Of a stretch of 64,000 nucleotides of DNA, positions 16,526-26,261 are shown one piece after another. Made by a program: the position numbers and the translations under genes. How positions within the stretch are numbered: position 1 is the first letter of the stretch; every line of letters starts with the position of its first letter. The DNA lies in assembly GCF_963678865.1 (NCBI RefSeq), contig NZ_OY787459.1, positions 2,074,501 through 2,138,500 on the forward strand, read 5' to 3'. Under the pieces are notes generated by a model. That model did no database searches, had not been told where the DNA came from, and worked only from the letters and a program-made list of their open reading frames with translations. Source of the stretch: Maridesulfovibrio sp. (GTDB taxonomy: Bacteria; Desulfobacterota; Desulfovibrionia; Desulfovibrionales; Desulfovibrionaceae).

Positions 16526-17971
16526 CTATACCATCTGTTTCAGCTGCTCGACGATCATGGCTGTGATGGCCTGTACGTCGATGGAATCGGAATCGGATGC
16601 GTGGGACGCGGGAGCTGATTCGCAGCAAGTGTTTCCGAGATCGTAAGCAATCCTTCTCACGTTCATGAGATTGAGCGGAGTAACGTTATCGGAAGTGGCA
16701 CTTCCACCAACAGTACCGCAACCAAGGGTAAAGGAGGGGAAGAGAGAGGTAGAGAGGCCTACACCGCCGTGAGTGGACGGAGTGTTAACCATAATTCTGG
16801 AAACAGGTTTCTTAAGACCGAACTCGCGAATAACTTCTTCGTTGCGGGAATGGATGGCGAGAGAATGGCCGATACCGCAATTTTCAAGCAGAGCATGGCA
16901 GAGTTCACATGCTTCTTTCCAATCTTCAACAACGTAAAAACCGAGAAGTGCAGTGAGTTTTTCCTTGGAAAAAGGAAACTTCTGTCCAACTCCTTTTTCA
17001 TCAGAAAGAAGAACACGGGTTCCGGCTGGAATAGTTATTCCGGCCAGTTTGGCAATGAACTGTGCATCGCGACCTACGATCGCGGGGTTCATTGAACCGT
17101 TTCCGCGTTCCATAATCGCTTTTACTTTGGTCAGGTCTTCGCCCTGCAGGAAAAAACCGCCGTTAGCAACAACTGCAGCTTTTACTTTTTCAGCGATGCA
17201 GGCTTCGGTTACGATAGACTGCTCTGATGCGCAGATAGTACCGTTGTCGAAAGTTTTACTTTTGAAGATTTTGGCTACAGCATCTTCAATATCCGCAGTT
17301 CTTTCGATGTAAGCGGGAACATTGCCTGCTCCTACGCCGAGAGCCGGAGTTCCGGAGCTGTATGCAGCCTTAACCATGCCCGGACCGCCGGTTGCAAGAA
17401 TAAGGTCGGCAACTTTCATAAGTTCACCGCTGCCCTGAATGGTAGGCACACTCATTACGCTGACCAAATCTTCATTTACGCCGCATTCGTGAAGGACATT
17501 ACGGATGATCTCCACTGTTTTGCCAATGCATTTCTTGGCACTGGGATGCGGGGTGAACACAATTGCGTTCCCGGACTTCAGCGAAATCATGGCTTTGTAG
17601 ATAGTTGTTGAAGTCGGGTTGGTAGAAGGAACGATACCTGCAATTACTCCCATGGGGACTGCAACCTCAGTTACCTTTTTTTCCTTGTCTTCATTGAGGA
17701 TACCAACAGTCTTCATGTCCTTGATAGCTTCCCAGAGCTTCTGGCTGGCAAGAACGTTTTTTGCTGTTTTATCCGCAACCTTACCGTATCCGGTTTCTTC
17801 AACAGCTATAGCCCCAAGGGTCTCAGCCTGAGCATAAGCTGCCTCGGATATGGCCTTTACAATGCCGTCAATTTTTTCCTGGGTCATTTCAGCCAGCTCA
17901 GCCTGAGCTTTTTTGGCGGCACGAACCAGTGAACGGGCTTCCTGAATGGACAATAAATCTTTGTCTACCAT
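16526..17971 (-). CDS. cutF: CoA-acylating acetaldehyde dehydrogenase
   Basis: A 481-residue aldehyde dehydrogenase of the PduP/EutE type that oxidises acetaldehyde with NAD+ and CoA to acetyl-CoA. The catalytic cysteine C247 lies in [12 protein letters not shown], and the oxyanion-hole Asn is in [10 protein letters not shown]. The C-terminal 17 or so residues after a polar linker ([16 protein letters not shown]) form an amphipathic helix, a probable encapsulation peptide. Start ATG follows GGAG. It overlaps no neighbour and lies four bases after the BMC-H tail gene. It is the active partner of the inactive-looking paralogue at 22258-23745. Confidence 0.93.
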   Translation of the reverse strand: MVDKDLLSIQEARSLVRAAKKAQAELAEMTQEKIDGIVKAISEAAYAQAETLGAIAVEETGYGKVADKTAKNVLASQKLWEAIKDMKTVGILNEDKEKKVTEVAVPMGVIAGIVPSTNPTSTTIYKAMISLKSGNAIVFTPHPSAKKCIGKTVEIIRNVLHECGVNEDLVSVMSVPTIQGSGELMKVADLILATGGPGMVKAAYSSGTPALGVGAGNVPAYIERTADIEDAVAKIFKSKTFDNGTICASEQSIVTEACIAEKVKAAVVANGGFFLQGEDLTKVKAIMERGNGSMNPAIVGRDAQFIAKLAGITIPAGTRVLLSDEKGVGQKFPFSKEKLTALLGFYVVEDWKEACELCHALLENCGIGHSLAIHSRNEEVIREFGLKKPVSRIMVNTPSTHGGVGLSTSLFPSFTLGCGTVGGSATSDNVTPLNLMNVRRIAYDLGNTCCESAPASHASDSDSIDVQAITAMIVEQLKQMV

Positions 17972-17975
17972 TGGA

Positions 17976-18611
17976 TTACTCCTCTATCTGCCTGGTAACA
18001 TTTATAATCTCGTCAATAAGAGTCTTCTTGGTGGCTTTCTTGACTTCTTCATTAGTCATGGAAATACCTTCCAAGCTTCGGGCTATCTGCCGAACCTTAC
18101 TGATTTTCATTTTCCTGAGTTCAGCAGCCTTATACTGGGGTTCATTTTCCTTTATTTCGGAAACGACCGGAGCTTCCGGTGCCGACTCCTGCACTGCCGG
18201 AGTTTCAGATTCCTCTTTCTGAGATTCTTCCACTTCAGCTTTTACTTCCACAGGAGCAGGCTGAACCTGCTCATCCGCAGAAACGGGCGATGGTGCTGTT
18301 TCCCGAGAAATTTCTTTTACTTCTGCTGCGACTGGCGCGCTGGTAGCGATAATCTTGCTGATTTCATCATAGGGACGGGCAATCACATGATGCGAAACCA
18401 ACTCTGAGCCTTCAATACGTCTGATGGCAGCAGTGCCTGCTTCAACAGAAGCCTGTACTGCGGAAACTTCCCCGGTTACGGAGATAGTCACCAGTCCGCC
18501 GCCGGAAAAATTCTTTTCCAAAAGGATAACTTCAGCGGCCTTAAGCATGGCATCCGCCCCTTCGATGGCAGCCAGCAGCCCTTTTGTTTCAATAAATCCA
18601 AGTGCGTTCAT
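17976..18611 (-). CDS. BMC-H shell protein with long linker and C-terminal SAP/Rho_N-like domain
   Basis: A 211-residue protein. Residues 1-90 form a BMC domain beginning MNALGFIETKGLLAAIEG. Residues about 95-155 are a Pro/Glu/Ala/Val-rich, probably disordered acidic linker. The last about 50 residues (AAELRKMKISKVRQIARSLE onward, ending in an LIDEIINVTRQIEE helix) look like a small helical SAP/Rho N-terminal domain. PduK-type shell proteins also carry C-terminal extensions. The start ATG at 18611 follows GAGGGAG; an upstream GTG frame start is weaker. The tail may face the lumen, bind cargo, or tether the shell to other molecules. Confidence 0.85.
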   Translation of the reverse strand: MNALGFIETKGLLAAIEGADAMLKAAEVILLEKNFSGGGLVTISVTGEVSAVQASVEAGTAAIRRIEGSELVSHHVIARPYDEISKIIATSAPVAAEVKEISRETAPSPVSADEQVQPAPVEVKAEVEESQKEESETPAVQESAPEAPVVSEIKENEPQYKAAELRKMKISKVRQIARSLEGISMTNEEVKKATKKTLIDEIINVTRQIEE

Positions 18612-18641
18612 AGCTCTGTTCTCCCTCGTCACTGATTTGGA

Positions 18642-19571
18642 CTAGTGTCTGACCACCGAGACCGGAAAATTGTATTGGCTGATGACCCGTTCAATATGTT
18701 CGAGGTCGGCATCGCTCAATTTGGGATCTCCTTCCACCGGATATTCCCAACCAAGCTGGGTATATTTGTTCACACCCATCTTGTGGTAAGGAAGCAGATC
18801 CACCCCCTTAAAATTCTTAAGATCCTGATAAGGCATGAGCAGCTCAACCAATTGCCGAATTTCATCTTCACCGTCATTGACGCCCTTGAGCATGGGCATC
18901 CTGATCTTTACGTTGTACCTGTTCTCAAGGAGCCAGATCAGATTTCCGAGAATCATTTCATTACGCACACCGGTCAGTTCTCGGTGCCGTTCTGAATTCA
19001 TGTGCTTGACATCGAAAAGGAAGAGGTCAACATAGCCGGCAACTTTTTCGAACACTTCGGGACGGGCGTAGCCGCAGGTTTCAATAGCGGTATTGATGCC
19101 CCTCTGTTTGCAGGCCTGCAGCAGGCTGGCCGCAGCTTCGGGTTGGGCCAGAACCTCACCGCCGCCTAGGGTCACACCGCCACCGGATGTTTCGTAAAAG
19201 GGACGATCCTCCTCAACTATATCGAGCAGCTCGGAGATGGTCTTTGATTCACCCACGATTGCCATGGCGTTTTTGAGGCAGGCTTCTTCACACTTGCGGC
19301 AGCCGATGCACTCGACATCGCGGTCGATGAAATGTTTTCCTGCTGCATTAATTTTATGTACGCCCGCAGGACAAACGGACACGCATGTTCCGCAATTTAC
19401 GCATTGATCCTTTTTGTAGAGGATCTGGTATTTTTTATACTGTCCCTCGGGATTTGAGCACCATTCACAGCGCAAGGGGCATCCCTGAAAGAAGACGAGA
19501 GTTCGCACTCCCGGACCGTCATGCATATTGTACTTCTGTACGTTGAATATCTGAGCTTTTCTTTCAATCAC
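18642..19571 (-). CDS. cutD: Choline TMA-lyase activating enzyme (radical SAM)
   Basis: A 309-residue glycyl-radical-enzyme activase. It uses a [4Fe-4S] cluster and S-adenosylmethionine to place the glycyl radical on CutC. The radical-SAM CX3CX2C motif is at C31, C35, C38 (CPLRCEWC), and two auxiliary ferredoxin-type motifs follow at 57-67 and 88-98, as in other activases of this class. TSGGGVTLGGGEV is the SAM-binding GGE-type motif. It lies immediately downstream of cutC. The start is a GTG at 19571 with a weak ribosome site. Confidence 0.95.
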   Translation of the reverse strand: MIERKAQIFNVQKYNMHDGPGVRTLVFFQGCPLRCEWCSNPEGQYKKYQILYKKDQCVNCGTCVSVCPAGVHKINAAGKHFIDRDVECIGCRKCEEACLKNAMAIVGESKTISELLDIVEEDRPFYETSGGGVTLGGGEVLAQPEAAASLLQACKQRGINTAIETCGYARPEVFEKVAGYVDLFLFDVKHMNSERHRELTGVRNEMILGNLIWLLENRYNVKIRMPMLKGVNDGEDEIRQLVELLMPYQDLKNFKGVDLLPYHKMGVNKYTQLGWEYPVEGDPKLSDADLEHIERVISQYNFPVSVVRH

Positions 19572-19634
19572 GGTTCAATTCTCTTGCTGTATGGAACACT
19601 CAAATCCCGAAGGATTTTTTATTTCTTCCCTGAT

Positions 19635-19672
19635 AGGTGAAATCGCCTATCAACGCGCGATGCGCATCAATT
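19635..19672. repeat. Intergenic repeat, family B (copy 4) with short stem
   Basis: GATAGG/CCTATC stem (19632-19637 with 19646-19651) and GTGAAATCGCCTATCAACGC then GATGCGCATCA, between cutC and cutD. Divergent copy. Confidence 0.45.
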
Positions 19673-19679
19673 ACCTGTC

Positions 19680-22226
19680 TTAGATTTCATTCAGCATGGT
19701 ACGGCTGATAATTTCGTCCTGAACATCCTTGCAAAGCTCTACGAAGAATGCAGAGTAACCGGCCACGCGAACAACGAGGTCGCGGTACTTGTCGGGATTC
19801 TTCTGCGCATCAAGCAGGGTTTCGTTATCGAGGTAGTTGAACTGCATTTCACCGTTACCCAGAGCGTTAGCAGTACGCAGCAGGGTAATGATGCTGTTCT
19901 CGCCTTCGGGGGTATCGAGCAGACCGGACATGATCTTGAAGTTGTGAACCATGCCGATGTTCATCATGTCGTTAGCCATCTTGGAAACAGACTTGATGAT
20001 GGCGGTCGGGCCTTTGTAGTCCGCACCCTGAGTCGGGCTGATTCCGTCGGAAAGAGGCATCCATGCATCACGACCGTTGGCGGATGCGCCAAGCAGCTGA
20101 CCGAAGGGGGTGTTGTTGGAGATAGACAGGGTTCCGTGGCTGAGTACGGAGTACAGGGTCTTGTACTTGCGGTGCTCGGCCTCGGTGAAGTGAACCAGAT
20201 CTGCAGCAATCATGTCGGCGTAGTCATCGTCGTTGCCGTACTTGGGGGCAGCAAGGCAATCGGCCTTGATCTGGTCGTAACCCTTGAATTCTGCAACAAG
20301 AGCTTCGTTGAGCTGGGCAAGGGTGTACTTTTTGTCATCGTAAACAAGCTTTTTAATGGCGGCCATGGAGTCGGCGTAAGTTGCAAGACCGGACCAGACA
20401 ACTCCGGGACCGAAGTTGTACATGGCGCCGCCTGCGGAAACATCACGGCCGGACTCCATGGTGCCTTCGTACATAAGGGACATGAGAGGTTTAGGAGCAT
20501 GTTCCCTATGAACGCGCTGGGAAATGACAGTAGCGACACTGGTCCACTTGGTAATGTATTTGATCTGCTCTTTTACGGCAGCTTCGAATTTGTCATAAGT
20601 ATCGTAAGCTTCAAGCGGCCCCATGTCCGGGGTAACCTGCTTGCCGTACCAGAGGGGGACACCATGGTTCAGGACCAGCTCAATGCAGATAGGCCACTGG
20701 GTGTAACCGGTGGAAGTCCACTGGTAGAGACGACCAGACTTCTGGGGTTCAACACAACCCATCAGGCAATAATCACGGGCATCTTCTACGGAAACGCCCT
20801 TGGCAAGCATCATCTTGATATGGGCATCGTCAAAATGAACTGCGGGGAAGCCCATACCGGAACGGATAACATCCACAATCTTCTTCAGGTACTTATGGGG
20901 AGACTTGGTGTGAACACGGGTAGCCAGTGAGGGCTGGTAGATACGCACGTGACGTACCGCATCCATGAGCAGATATGTCAGGTCGTTGGTTGCATCAAAA
21001 CCTTCACGGGTCACACCGCCCACGCACATGTTTACGAAAGGCTGGTAACCGGCGAAAAATTTAGAAGCATCTTCGCTGGTGAGCCACATCATTTCGGACA
21101 TTTTGATGAGCATGCACCCTGCAAGGTCAAATGCTTCATACTCGGTCATGCGGCCTGCTTCGAGGTCAGCCTTGAAGAAGGGATACATGTACTGGTCAAC
21201 ACGGCCGATGGACATACCGGTCTGGTTTTCTTCAACAACCAGCAGAGATTCAACTGTCCAGACAGCCTGAATAGCTTCCCAGAAGGTCTCGGGCTTATGT
21301 GCGGGAACACGGGCGTTGACTTCGGAAATCTTGAGCAGTTCGGCTTTGCGTTTAGGATCGGTTTCCTTGGCTGCCAATTCTGCTGCATATTCGGACATAC
21401 GCTTGGCGTAGATTATAACACCTTCTGCAGTGTCGATTACAGACTTGTAGTAGTAAATCTTATCGAAATCTTCGGGGTTGGCGTAATCCAGATGGTCAAG
21501 GTGTTCCTGAGCTTCGGCAATAATGTCGAGCATGCCTTTTTTCATCAGGATAACGTCGTAACCGGGGTTGGAATCGCCACCGCCGTTTACAGCATGGTAG
21601 GAACAATCGGAAACATAGGATTCACCGGAAAGTTCCCAGAGTCCGGCTTCGCGATATTGGCCTTCGCAGTATTCATCGAGGGATTTATTTTCCCAGAAGG
21701 GGAAAAGTTCTTCCTTCATGTACTTCTTATCTTCTTCGGAAATATAAAATGGGTCCTGAGCGCGGGTAGCGATGGTATCAAGCTCATCACGCATCCAGCG
21801 CCACGCGATTTCCGGAGAAAAAGAAGCGGTGCGGGGGGCGCCGGTGGGAGCACCGACGATAAGTTCGTGATCCTGAATTACCAAAGGTGCGGTTTCGCAG
21901 CTGGCACGGAAACTTTTCCCGCGCAGGAGGGCTGCAGGCAGACCGGGATTCTCTCTGGCAATCTCAGTCATAACACGGGCACTGTGTACGCTGACGGAAG
22001 GAACCTGTTTGAGAAAGTTCTCTTTCAGTTTAACGTGACGCTCGGTAGGACCTTCGGGAATACCGTCGGTCTTGACGCAGGCAGCAGCGGCTACAGGCTG
22101 CTCTGCCTTGTTTTTAAAAACCTCTGCGGATACGCCTTCGAAAATCTTCTTGAGCGAGGCACGTTCCTCAGGGGTAAGGTTTTTGGTAGCTTCAGCAAGC
22201 TTGTTGGAAAAACTTTGAAGATCCAC
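19680..22226 (-). CDS. cutC: Choline trimethylamine-lyase (glycyl radical enzyme)
   Basis: An 848-residue glycyl radical enzyme cleaving choline to trimethylamine and acetaldehyde. With the start at GTG 22226 (GGAGG seven bases upstream) the residue numbers fall two above Desulfovibrio alaskensis CutC, and every known active-site residue is present. The radical Cys and base Glu are in MGCVEP (C491, E493), and the glycyl radical is in RVAGYSAF (G823). The choline contacts are Y210 and D218 (in [15 protein letters not shown]), F397, T504 and Y508 (WTSTGY). This excludes diol dehydratase or isethionate lyase. A frame-extended ATG at 22277 would overlap the upstream gene and lacks a ribosome site. 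Confidence 0.97.
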   Translation of the reverse strand: MDLQSFSNKLAEATKNLTPEERASLKKIFEGVSAEVFKNKAEQPVAAAACVKTDGIPEGPTERHVKLKENFLKQVPSVSVHSARVMTEIARENPGLPAALLRGKSFRASCETAPLVIQDHELIVGAPTGAPRTASFSPEIAWRWMRDELDTIATRAQDPFYISEEDKKYMKEELFPFWENKSLDEYCEGQYREAGLWELSGESYVSDCSYHAVNGGGDSNPGYDVILMKKGMLDIIAEAQEHLDHLDYANPEDFDKIYYYKSVIDTAEGVIIYAKRMSEYAAELAAKETDPKRKAELLKISEVNARVPAHKPETFWEAIQAVWTVESLLVVEENQTGMSIGRVDQYMYPFFKADLEAGRMTEYEAFDLAGCMLIKMSEMMWLTSEDASKFFAGYQPFVNMCVGGVTREGFDATNDLTYLLMDAVRHVRIYQPSLATRVHTKSPHKYLKKIVDVIRSGMGFPAVHFDDAHIKMMLAKGVSVEDARDYCLMGCVEPQKSGRLYQWTSTGYTQWPICIELVLNHGVPLWYGKQVTPDMGPLEAYDTYDKFEAAVKEQIKYITKWTSVATVISQRVHREHAPKPLMSLMYEGTMESGRDVSAGGAMYNFGPGVVWSGLATYADSMAAIKKLVYDDKKYTLAQLNEALVAEFKGYDQIKADCLAAPKYGNDDDYADMIAADLVHFTEAEHRKYKTLYSVLSHGTLSISNNTPFGQLLGASANGRDAWMPLSDGISPTQGADYKGPTAIIKSVSKMANDMMNIGMVHNFKIMSGLLDTPEGENSIITLLRTANALGNGEMQFNYLDNETLLDAQKNPDKYRDLVVRVAGYSAFFVELCKDVQDEIISRTMLNEI

Positions 22227-22257
22227 TGTATTTCCTCCGTTTAAGGGATTTAATTCT

Positions 22258-23745
22258 TTAGCGATCCGCGGGATCATCTATGGCAGCTATGGCCTTTTGC
22301 AGGATTTGTTGAATGACCTGTGCCATATTGGAATCGTTTACTTGTGCTTTATTACGACCGCCTGTGTGACCGGACTGTCCCAAAACTTCCTCAGCACGCC
22401 TTACCCCGCAACCAACCTTCCTGATATAAATGAGGTTCATTGGGGAAACATTGTCGGAAGTAATCCCGAATCCGGCAGAAGAACTGCCCAGAGTCATGGA
22501 AGGAAACAGGTTGGTGGTGGCACCCATGCCGCCAAAAGCTGCCGGGGTATTGACCAGAAGGCGGCCAACGGGCTTTTTCAAGGCGAACTGGAAAATCACG
22601 TCCTCATCAGTGGAATGAATGACCAGAGTATGGGCGTTCCTTTCGTGAAGCAGCAGCTCGATGCACTTTTCACAGGCGTGCATCCAGTCGTCCTCCACAT
22701 AAAGGGCCAGTACAGGGGAAAGAAATTCTCTATAGTAGGGATCGGTGTCAGAAACATACTTACGTTCCGCCACCAGTACGGTGATATTTTCCGGTACGCT
22801 GAACCCGGCTCTGCGGGCCAGCACCGGCGCAGGCTGCCCGGCCATCCCCTTCCTGCGCTGTCCGTCAGGAGCGATGAACAGTGCGGCAAGGGATTCAGCT
22901 TCGCTCTCAGACATGAAATATGCCCCGCAGGAACGAAGGGACCGGCGCACATCTTCGGCCACACAAGAATCAACAACGATGGATTGCTCCGCTGAGGGAG
23001 CAATCCCGTTATCAAAAGTCTTGCTGGCAATGATGTCTTGAACGGCCACCCCAATGTCGGCAGTACGTTCAATAAATGCCGGACCGTTGCCGGTTCCCCC
23101 GTAGATAACCGGTTTGCCGGTCTGCTGGGCAGATTGGATCATCCCGGGGACTCCGGTAACCATAACCAGCGAGATATTCCTGTGATTCATAAGTTCACGG
23201 GTTCCGCTCTTGGTAACAGTCTCCAGATATGAGAGGCAGCCTTCAGGAAGTCCGCAGCCCTCTCCGGCTTCGATCATGATATCCAGAACCCGACTGATGC
23301 TTTTTACTGCACCCGGGTGAGGGGAAAAAATAACACCGTTTCCGGACTTGATAGCAATCAGGGTATTGTAGACCGTAGTAGAAACAGGACCGGTCACTGG
23401 ACAAAGGGCAGCGATAACTCCGACAGGAACACCGATGCCGGTTATCTTTTTCTGCGGGTCTTCATTGATGACACCAACGCAGCGCATACCGCGCAGTTCC
23501 TTGCGGACCTGATTACAGACAAAGCGGTTTTTAATCAGCTTGTCCTGCCATTTTCCGCCGTCAGTCTCTTCGTAAGACATGAGCGCCAGCTCTTCGGCAT
23601 GCTCCTCAACCGCATCCGCAATCCGCTCGACTATTTCGTCAAGCTTTTCCTGCGGAAAGGTCGCCAGCTTTTTCTGGGCCTCATGGGCTACCTCCGCCAG
23701 AATTCTGGCTTGCTGGATGGAGAGTAAATCGTTGTCAACAATCAT
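22258..23745 (-). CDS. Aldehyde dehydrogenase paralogue lacking catalytic residues
   Basis: A 495-residue member of the PduP/EutE aldehyde dehydrogenase family, second gene of the cut operon. The catalytic motif [11 protein letters not shown] of CutF reads [11 protein letters not shown] here, with P250 in place of the nucleophilic Cys. The oxyanion-hole TNPTST reads TGPVST, with Gly in place of Asn. The NAD-binding scaffold otherwise looks intact, the frame is open, and the C-terminal amphipathic helix ([17 protein letters not shown]) is retained. It is likely a pseudoenzyme with a scaffolding, targeting or regulatory role beside CutC. Position corresponds to the aldehyde dehydrogenase gene next to cutC in related clusters. 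Confidence 0.88.
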   Translation of the reverse strand: MIVDNDLLSIQQARILAEVAHEAQKKLATFPQEKLDEIVERIADAVEEHAEELALMSYEETDGGKWQDKLIKNRFVCNQVRKELRGMRCVGVINEDPQKKITGIGVPVGVIAALCPVTGPVSTTVYNTLIAIKSGNGVIFSPHPGAVKSISRVLDIMIEAGEGCGLPEGCLSYLETVTKSGTRELMNHRNISLVMVTGVPGMIQSAQQTGKPVIYGGTGNGPAFIERTADIGVAVQDIIASKTFDNGIAPSAEQSIVVDSCVAEDVRRSLRSCGAYFMSESEAESLAALFIAPDGQRRKGMAGQPAPVLARRAGFSVPENITVLVAERKYVSDTDPYYREFLSPVLALYVEDDWMHACEKCIELLLHERNAHTLVIHSTDEDVIFQFALKKPVGRLLVNTPAAFGGMGATTNLFPSMTLGSSSAGFGITSDNVSPMNLIYIRKVGCGVRRAEEVLGQSGHTGGRNKAQVNDSNMAQVIQQILQKAIAAIDDPADR

Positions 23746-23808
23746 CGCTTACACCTTTCTCCGGGACTGAAACGTTCTTTAACTATCCGGCTTCCCCTGC
23801 ACTCCCAA

Positions 23809-24423
23809 TTAGGGAAGCAGGTTATCGATTGCGTAAATCTTGGTGATTTGTTCCAGATCGCGATGGGGAGTGGGGATGACGAGGGAAGCGTAGACTTCGG
23901 CTTCCATCCGTTCCACAGCTTTTACACCGGCTTCAACAGCGGCCTGACAGGCTGCGACATCACCCTGAACCAGTACGGAAATATATCCGGAAGCAACGTT
24001 TTCATAACCGACGAGTTCAACGTCAGCGGCCTTCATCATGGCATCAGCCGCTTCAAGCACATAAACAATGCCGAACGTTTCAATCAGGCCCATTGCCCGG
24101 GGGCGAGGTCCGGAAGCATCAGATTCCGAGGTCTCCACACCATGGACTGACACAATGTCACCGACACCGCGAATCGGACGGGGCATAACGTTATGGGCAG
24201 TAAGTTTCCCAATTTCGGCTGCAGTAGCAGAGCCGGCTTCTACAGAAGCCTTGACTGCCGCAACATCACCCTTGACCATTACAGCCACAAGGGTGGAGCC
24301 GATATTTTCATAACCGACGAGTTTAACATCTGCTGTTTTGAGCATCTGGTCCGCGCCGCCGATGGCCGGGACCATTCCGAGAGTTTCGATAAGCCCGAGA
24401 GCCTCTTCGCCTTGATACCTCAT
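23809..24423 (-). CDS. Tandem BMC-domain (BMC-T) shell protein, first gene of the cut operon
   Basis: A 204-residue protein of two non-permuted BMC domains joined by a short polar linker (about 95-108). The domains resemble each other: ALGLIETLGMVPAIGGADQM with DVKLVGYENIG, then AMGLIETFGIVYVLEAADAM with DVELVGYENVA. This indicates an internal duplication. Neither half carries the PduT pore cysteine. It forms trimeric pseudohexamers in the facet. The ribosome site is GGAG. A MerR-type promoter lies about 100 bp upstream. Confidence 0.92.
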   Translation of the reverse strand: MRYQGEEALGLIETLGMVPAIGGADQMLKTADVKLVGYENIGSTLVAVMVKGDVAAVKASVEAGSATAAEIGKLTAHNVMPRPIRGVGDIVSVHGVETSESDASGPRPRAMGLIETFGIVYVLEAADAMMKAADVELVGYENVASGYISVLVQGDVAACQAAVEAGVKAVERMEAEVYASLVIPTPHRDLEQITKIYAIDNLLP

Positions 24424-24521
24424 GTAATCTCCATTGAGCTGGTATTTCAGTTCAAAACCATGACTTATGACTTTTGACGGATGCTTGTCTTAAGAATCCA
24501 CCTTTTCCACATCCTGCTCAC

Positions 24522-24553
24522 AGCCTAGCCCCTGACCTAAAGGGGAAGGTCAA
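24522..24553 (-). promoter_or_regulatory. MerR-type promoter reading into the cut operon
   Basis: On the minus strand: -35 TTGACC (24553-24548), then TTCCCCTTTAGGTCAGGGGC as a 20-bp spacer, then TAGGCT (24527-24522). The over-long spacer with a dyad (GACCT...AGGTC) is the form activated by MerR-family proteins. It shares TTGACCTTCCCCTT with the site at 25009. No experiment supports it here. Confidence 0.6.
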
Positions 24554-25008
24554 CAGAGATTTCACATTTTTAGCACATTTTTTTGTAAGACATTAAAAAT
24601 CAACACTTTTTTTGAGTTACATTTTCGTAAGAACCTAAGAGATGTGATTACGAGAATCAATTCCAGTGACCACACAATAGTTCCTCGAAAAAATCAGTTC
24701 TCAACGTTTCCCGATTAGGTTGAACTGAAATTCAGTTATGAACTTTAACCAAGACATCAAAGCCGACTTCATGCACATACAAAAAAATAAAATTGACTGA
24801 ACACCAAAACCAATTTTTCACCTAACCGGAGCGCATAAAGACTGCTATCAATCGTCAAATAACTATTTTGGAAAATAATATTCGAGAAATATTTTCTTTT
24901 TTATTTAACAACCAGATAAGGCATTGAGATAATGGAAGTTTTTAATTCTTTACCTATAGTCAAACCTACATTATCAGGGGGCTTTCAAAGTTATTCTGAA
25001 AAAGCGCG

Positions 25009-25039
25009 TTGACCTTCCCCTTAAGGGAAAGGATATAAA
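25009..25039 (+). promoter_or_regulatory. MerR-type promoter reading into the permease operon
   Basis: -35 TTGACC (25009-25014), exactly 19-bp spacer TTCCCCTTAAGGGAAAGGA, -10 TATAAA (25034-25039). The spacer is a near-perfect dyad centred on TTAA. A 19-bp spacer with a dyad is characteristic of MerR-activated promoters such as those of CueR or BmrR. Confidence 0.75.
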
Positions 25040-25053
25040 TTTAAGGACTAGTA

Positions 25054-25072
25054 CCTTCCCGTTAGGGGAAGG
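25054..25072 (+). promoter_or_regulatory. Second operator-like dyad upstream of the permease
   Basis: CCTTCCC (25054-25060) and GGGAAGG (25066-25072) around GTTAG, closely related to the promoter dyad 40 bp upstream. Could be a second regulator site or a downstream block. Confidence 0.55.
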
Positions 25073-25175
25073 ATGTTTTCCCTGCGATGTGGAAGCGAAT
25101 GATTAGAGCAGTGACGAGAATGCAGGGATACGGGTGTGAATTTCAGTTTAACTTTTAATGATTAAGGAGACGAGC

Positions 25176-26261
25176 ATGGGGGAAGCAACCGTTGCAATAA
25201 ACCCGGCAGCCGTCGCTGCAAAGCACAAGCTGGCTACCAGTTTTAAAAGAAAGGGCATTGTTATCGCCCTTCTTTCCGGACTGCTGTACGGTTTTTATAC
25301 CGCATTCATGACTCTGGGCATGTCCAAAGGGATCTGGGCAGAGTGGTACGGTGAAAATTCGGGACTGTCTGCATTTACTGTAATGTATCTTTTAAGTGCC
25401 ATCGGCGCGGCAACCACCGACTCATGCAGCGCGGTCTGGGCTGTAGGTATTGCTGGTTTCCGCGGACGCTTTAAAGACTTTGTACGCTGCATCAAAACCA
25501 AACCCGGCATGGTTATGGTTGCCGCTGCCGTCATCGGCGGACCTCTGGCAAGTACTGCTTATGTTGTTGGTCTGCAGCTTGCTGGATCTCTGGTAGTACC
25601 CATTGCCGCGCTCTGCCCGGCAGTAGGAGCCATCCTCGGCCGCATCCTTTTTAAGCAGGAGCTCAACGCCCGCATGCTGCTCGGTATCGCTATATGCTTC
25701 GGTGCCAGCTTCATGATCGGCTCCACCAGCCTTGACGGTGCAGGCGGCCCCAACCTTCTGATAGGCCTTTTCTTCGGTTTCCTTGCTGCAGTTTGCTGGG
25801 GGATTGAAGGCTGTGTCTGCGGTTACGGAACCTCCATGATTGATCCTGAAATCGGCATCACCATCCGTCAGGTTACCGCAGGTTTCTCCAACCTTTTCAT
25901 CCTCGTTCCCCTGTTCGGCTTCATCGCCCACGTTGATACTTTCAACATGGTCACACAGTCTTTCAGCGACAGCGAAGCCATGATCTGGTTTGTTCTGGCC
26001 GGACTCTCAGCATACCTGACTTTCATGTACTGGTACAAAGGAAACGCCATGTGCGGTGCTGCTCTCGGCATGTCCTGCAACGGTACTTTCTCTTTCTGGG
26101 GCCCCTTCTGCTGCTGGATTGTACTCGGCATCGCCATGGGCATGGAAGGCTGGGCAATGCCTCCCGTCGCATGGGCAGCAGCAATCATCATGGTAATCGG
26201 TATCTTCATCATCTCTATGAACCCCATGGACCTGTTCAAGAACAATGAGGAGGCAGCATAA
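25176..26261 (+). CDS. DMT/EamA-family permease, candidate choline or amine transporter
   Basis: A 361-residue membrane protein with about ten helices, starting KGIVIALLSGLLYGFYTAFM, in the two-fold layout of the drug/metabolite transporter (EamA) superfamily. The start at 25176 follows AAGGAG; an in-frame ATG six codons upstream lacks one. It is divergent from the cut operon, has a MerR-type promoter like that of cut, and is followed by a coupled small gene. Import of choline or export of trimethylamine is a fair inference from context, but the family alone does not define the substrate or direction. Confidence 0.8.
   Translation: MGEATVAINPAAVAAKHKLATSFKRKGIVIALLSGLLYGFYTAFMTLGMSKGIWAEWYGENSGLSAFTVMYLLSAIGAATTDSCSAVWAVGIAGFRGRFKDFVRCIKTKPGMVMVAAAVIGGPLASTAYVVGLQLAGSLVVPIAALCPAVGAILGRILFKQELNARMLLGIAICFGASFMIGSTSLDGAGGPNLLIGLFFGFLAAVCWGIEGCVCGYGTSMIDPEIGITIRQVTAGFSNLFILVPLFGFIAHVDTFNMVTQSFSDSEAMIWFVLAGLSAYLTFMYWYKGNAMCGAALGMSCNGTFSFWGPFCCWIVLGIAMGMEGWAMPPVAWAAAIIMVIGIFIISMNPMDLFKNNEEAA

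Larger units (their letters stand above)
24424..25175. promoter_or_regulatory. Divergent control region between cut operon and permease
   Basis: About 0.75 kb without a gene, A/T-rich in its centre (24560-25000). It holds the cut promoter at its left end, the permease promoter and a second operator-like dyad at its right end, and a 15-base palindrome AACTGAAATTCAGTT at 24723-24737. I see no small ORF with a ribosome site and no riboswitch I can name. Confidence 0.6.

Noticed and set aside
19680-22226. Glycyl radical enzyme as isethionate lyase or propanediol dehydratase
   Set aside because: All choline-contact residues known from CutC are present at a constant offset, and the neighbours are the choline-locus set.
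22227-22277. Longer N-terminus of CutC starting at ATG 22277
   Set aside because: It overlaps the upstream aldehyde dehydrogenase gene and has no ribosome site; GTG 22226 has GGAGG at the right distance and gives the family length.
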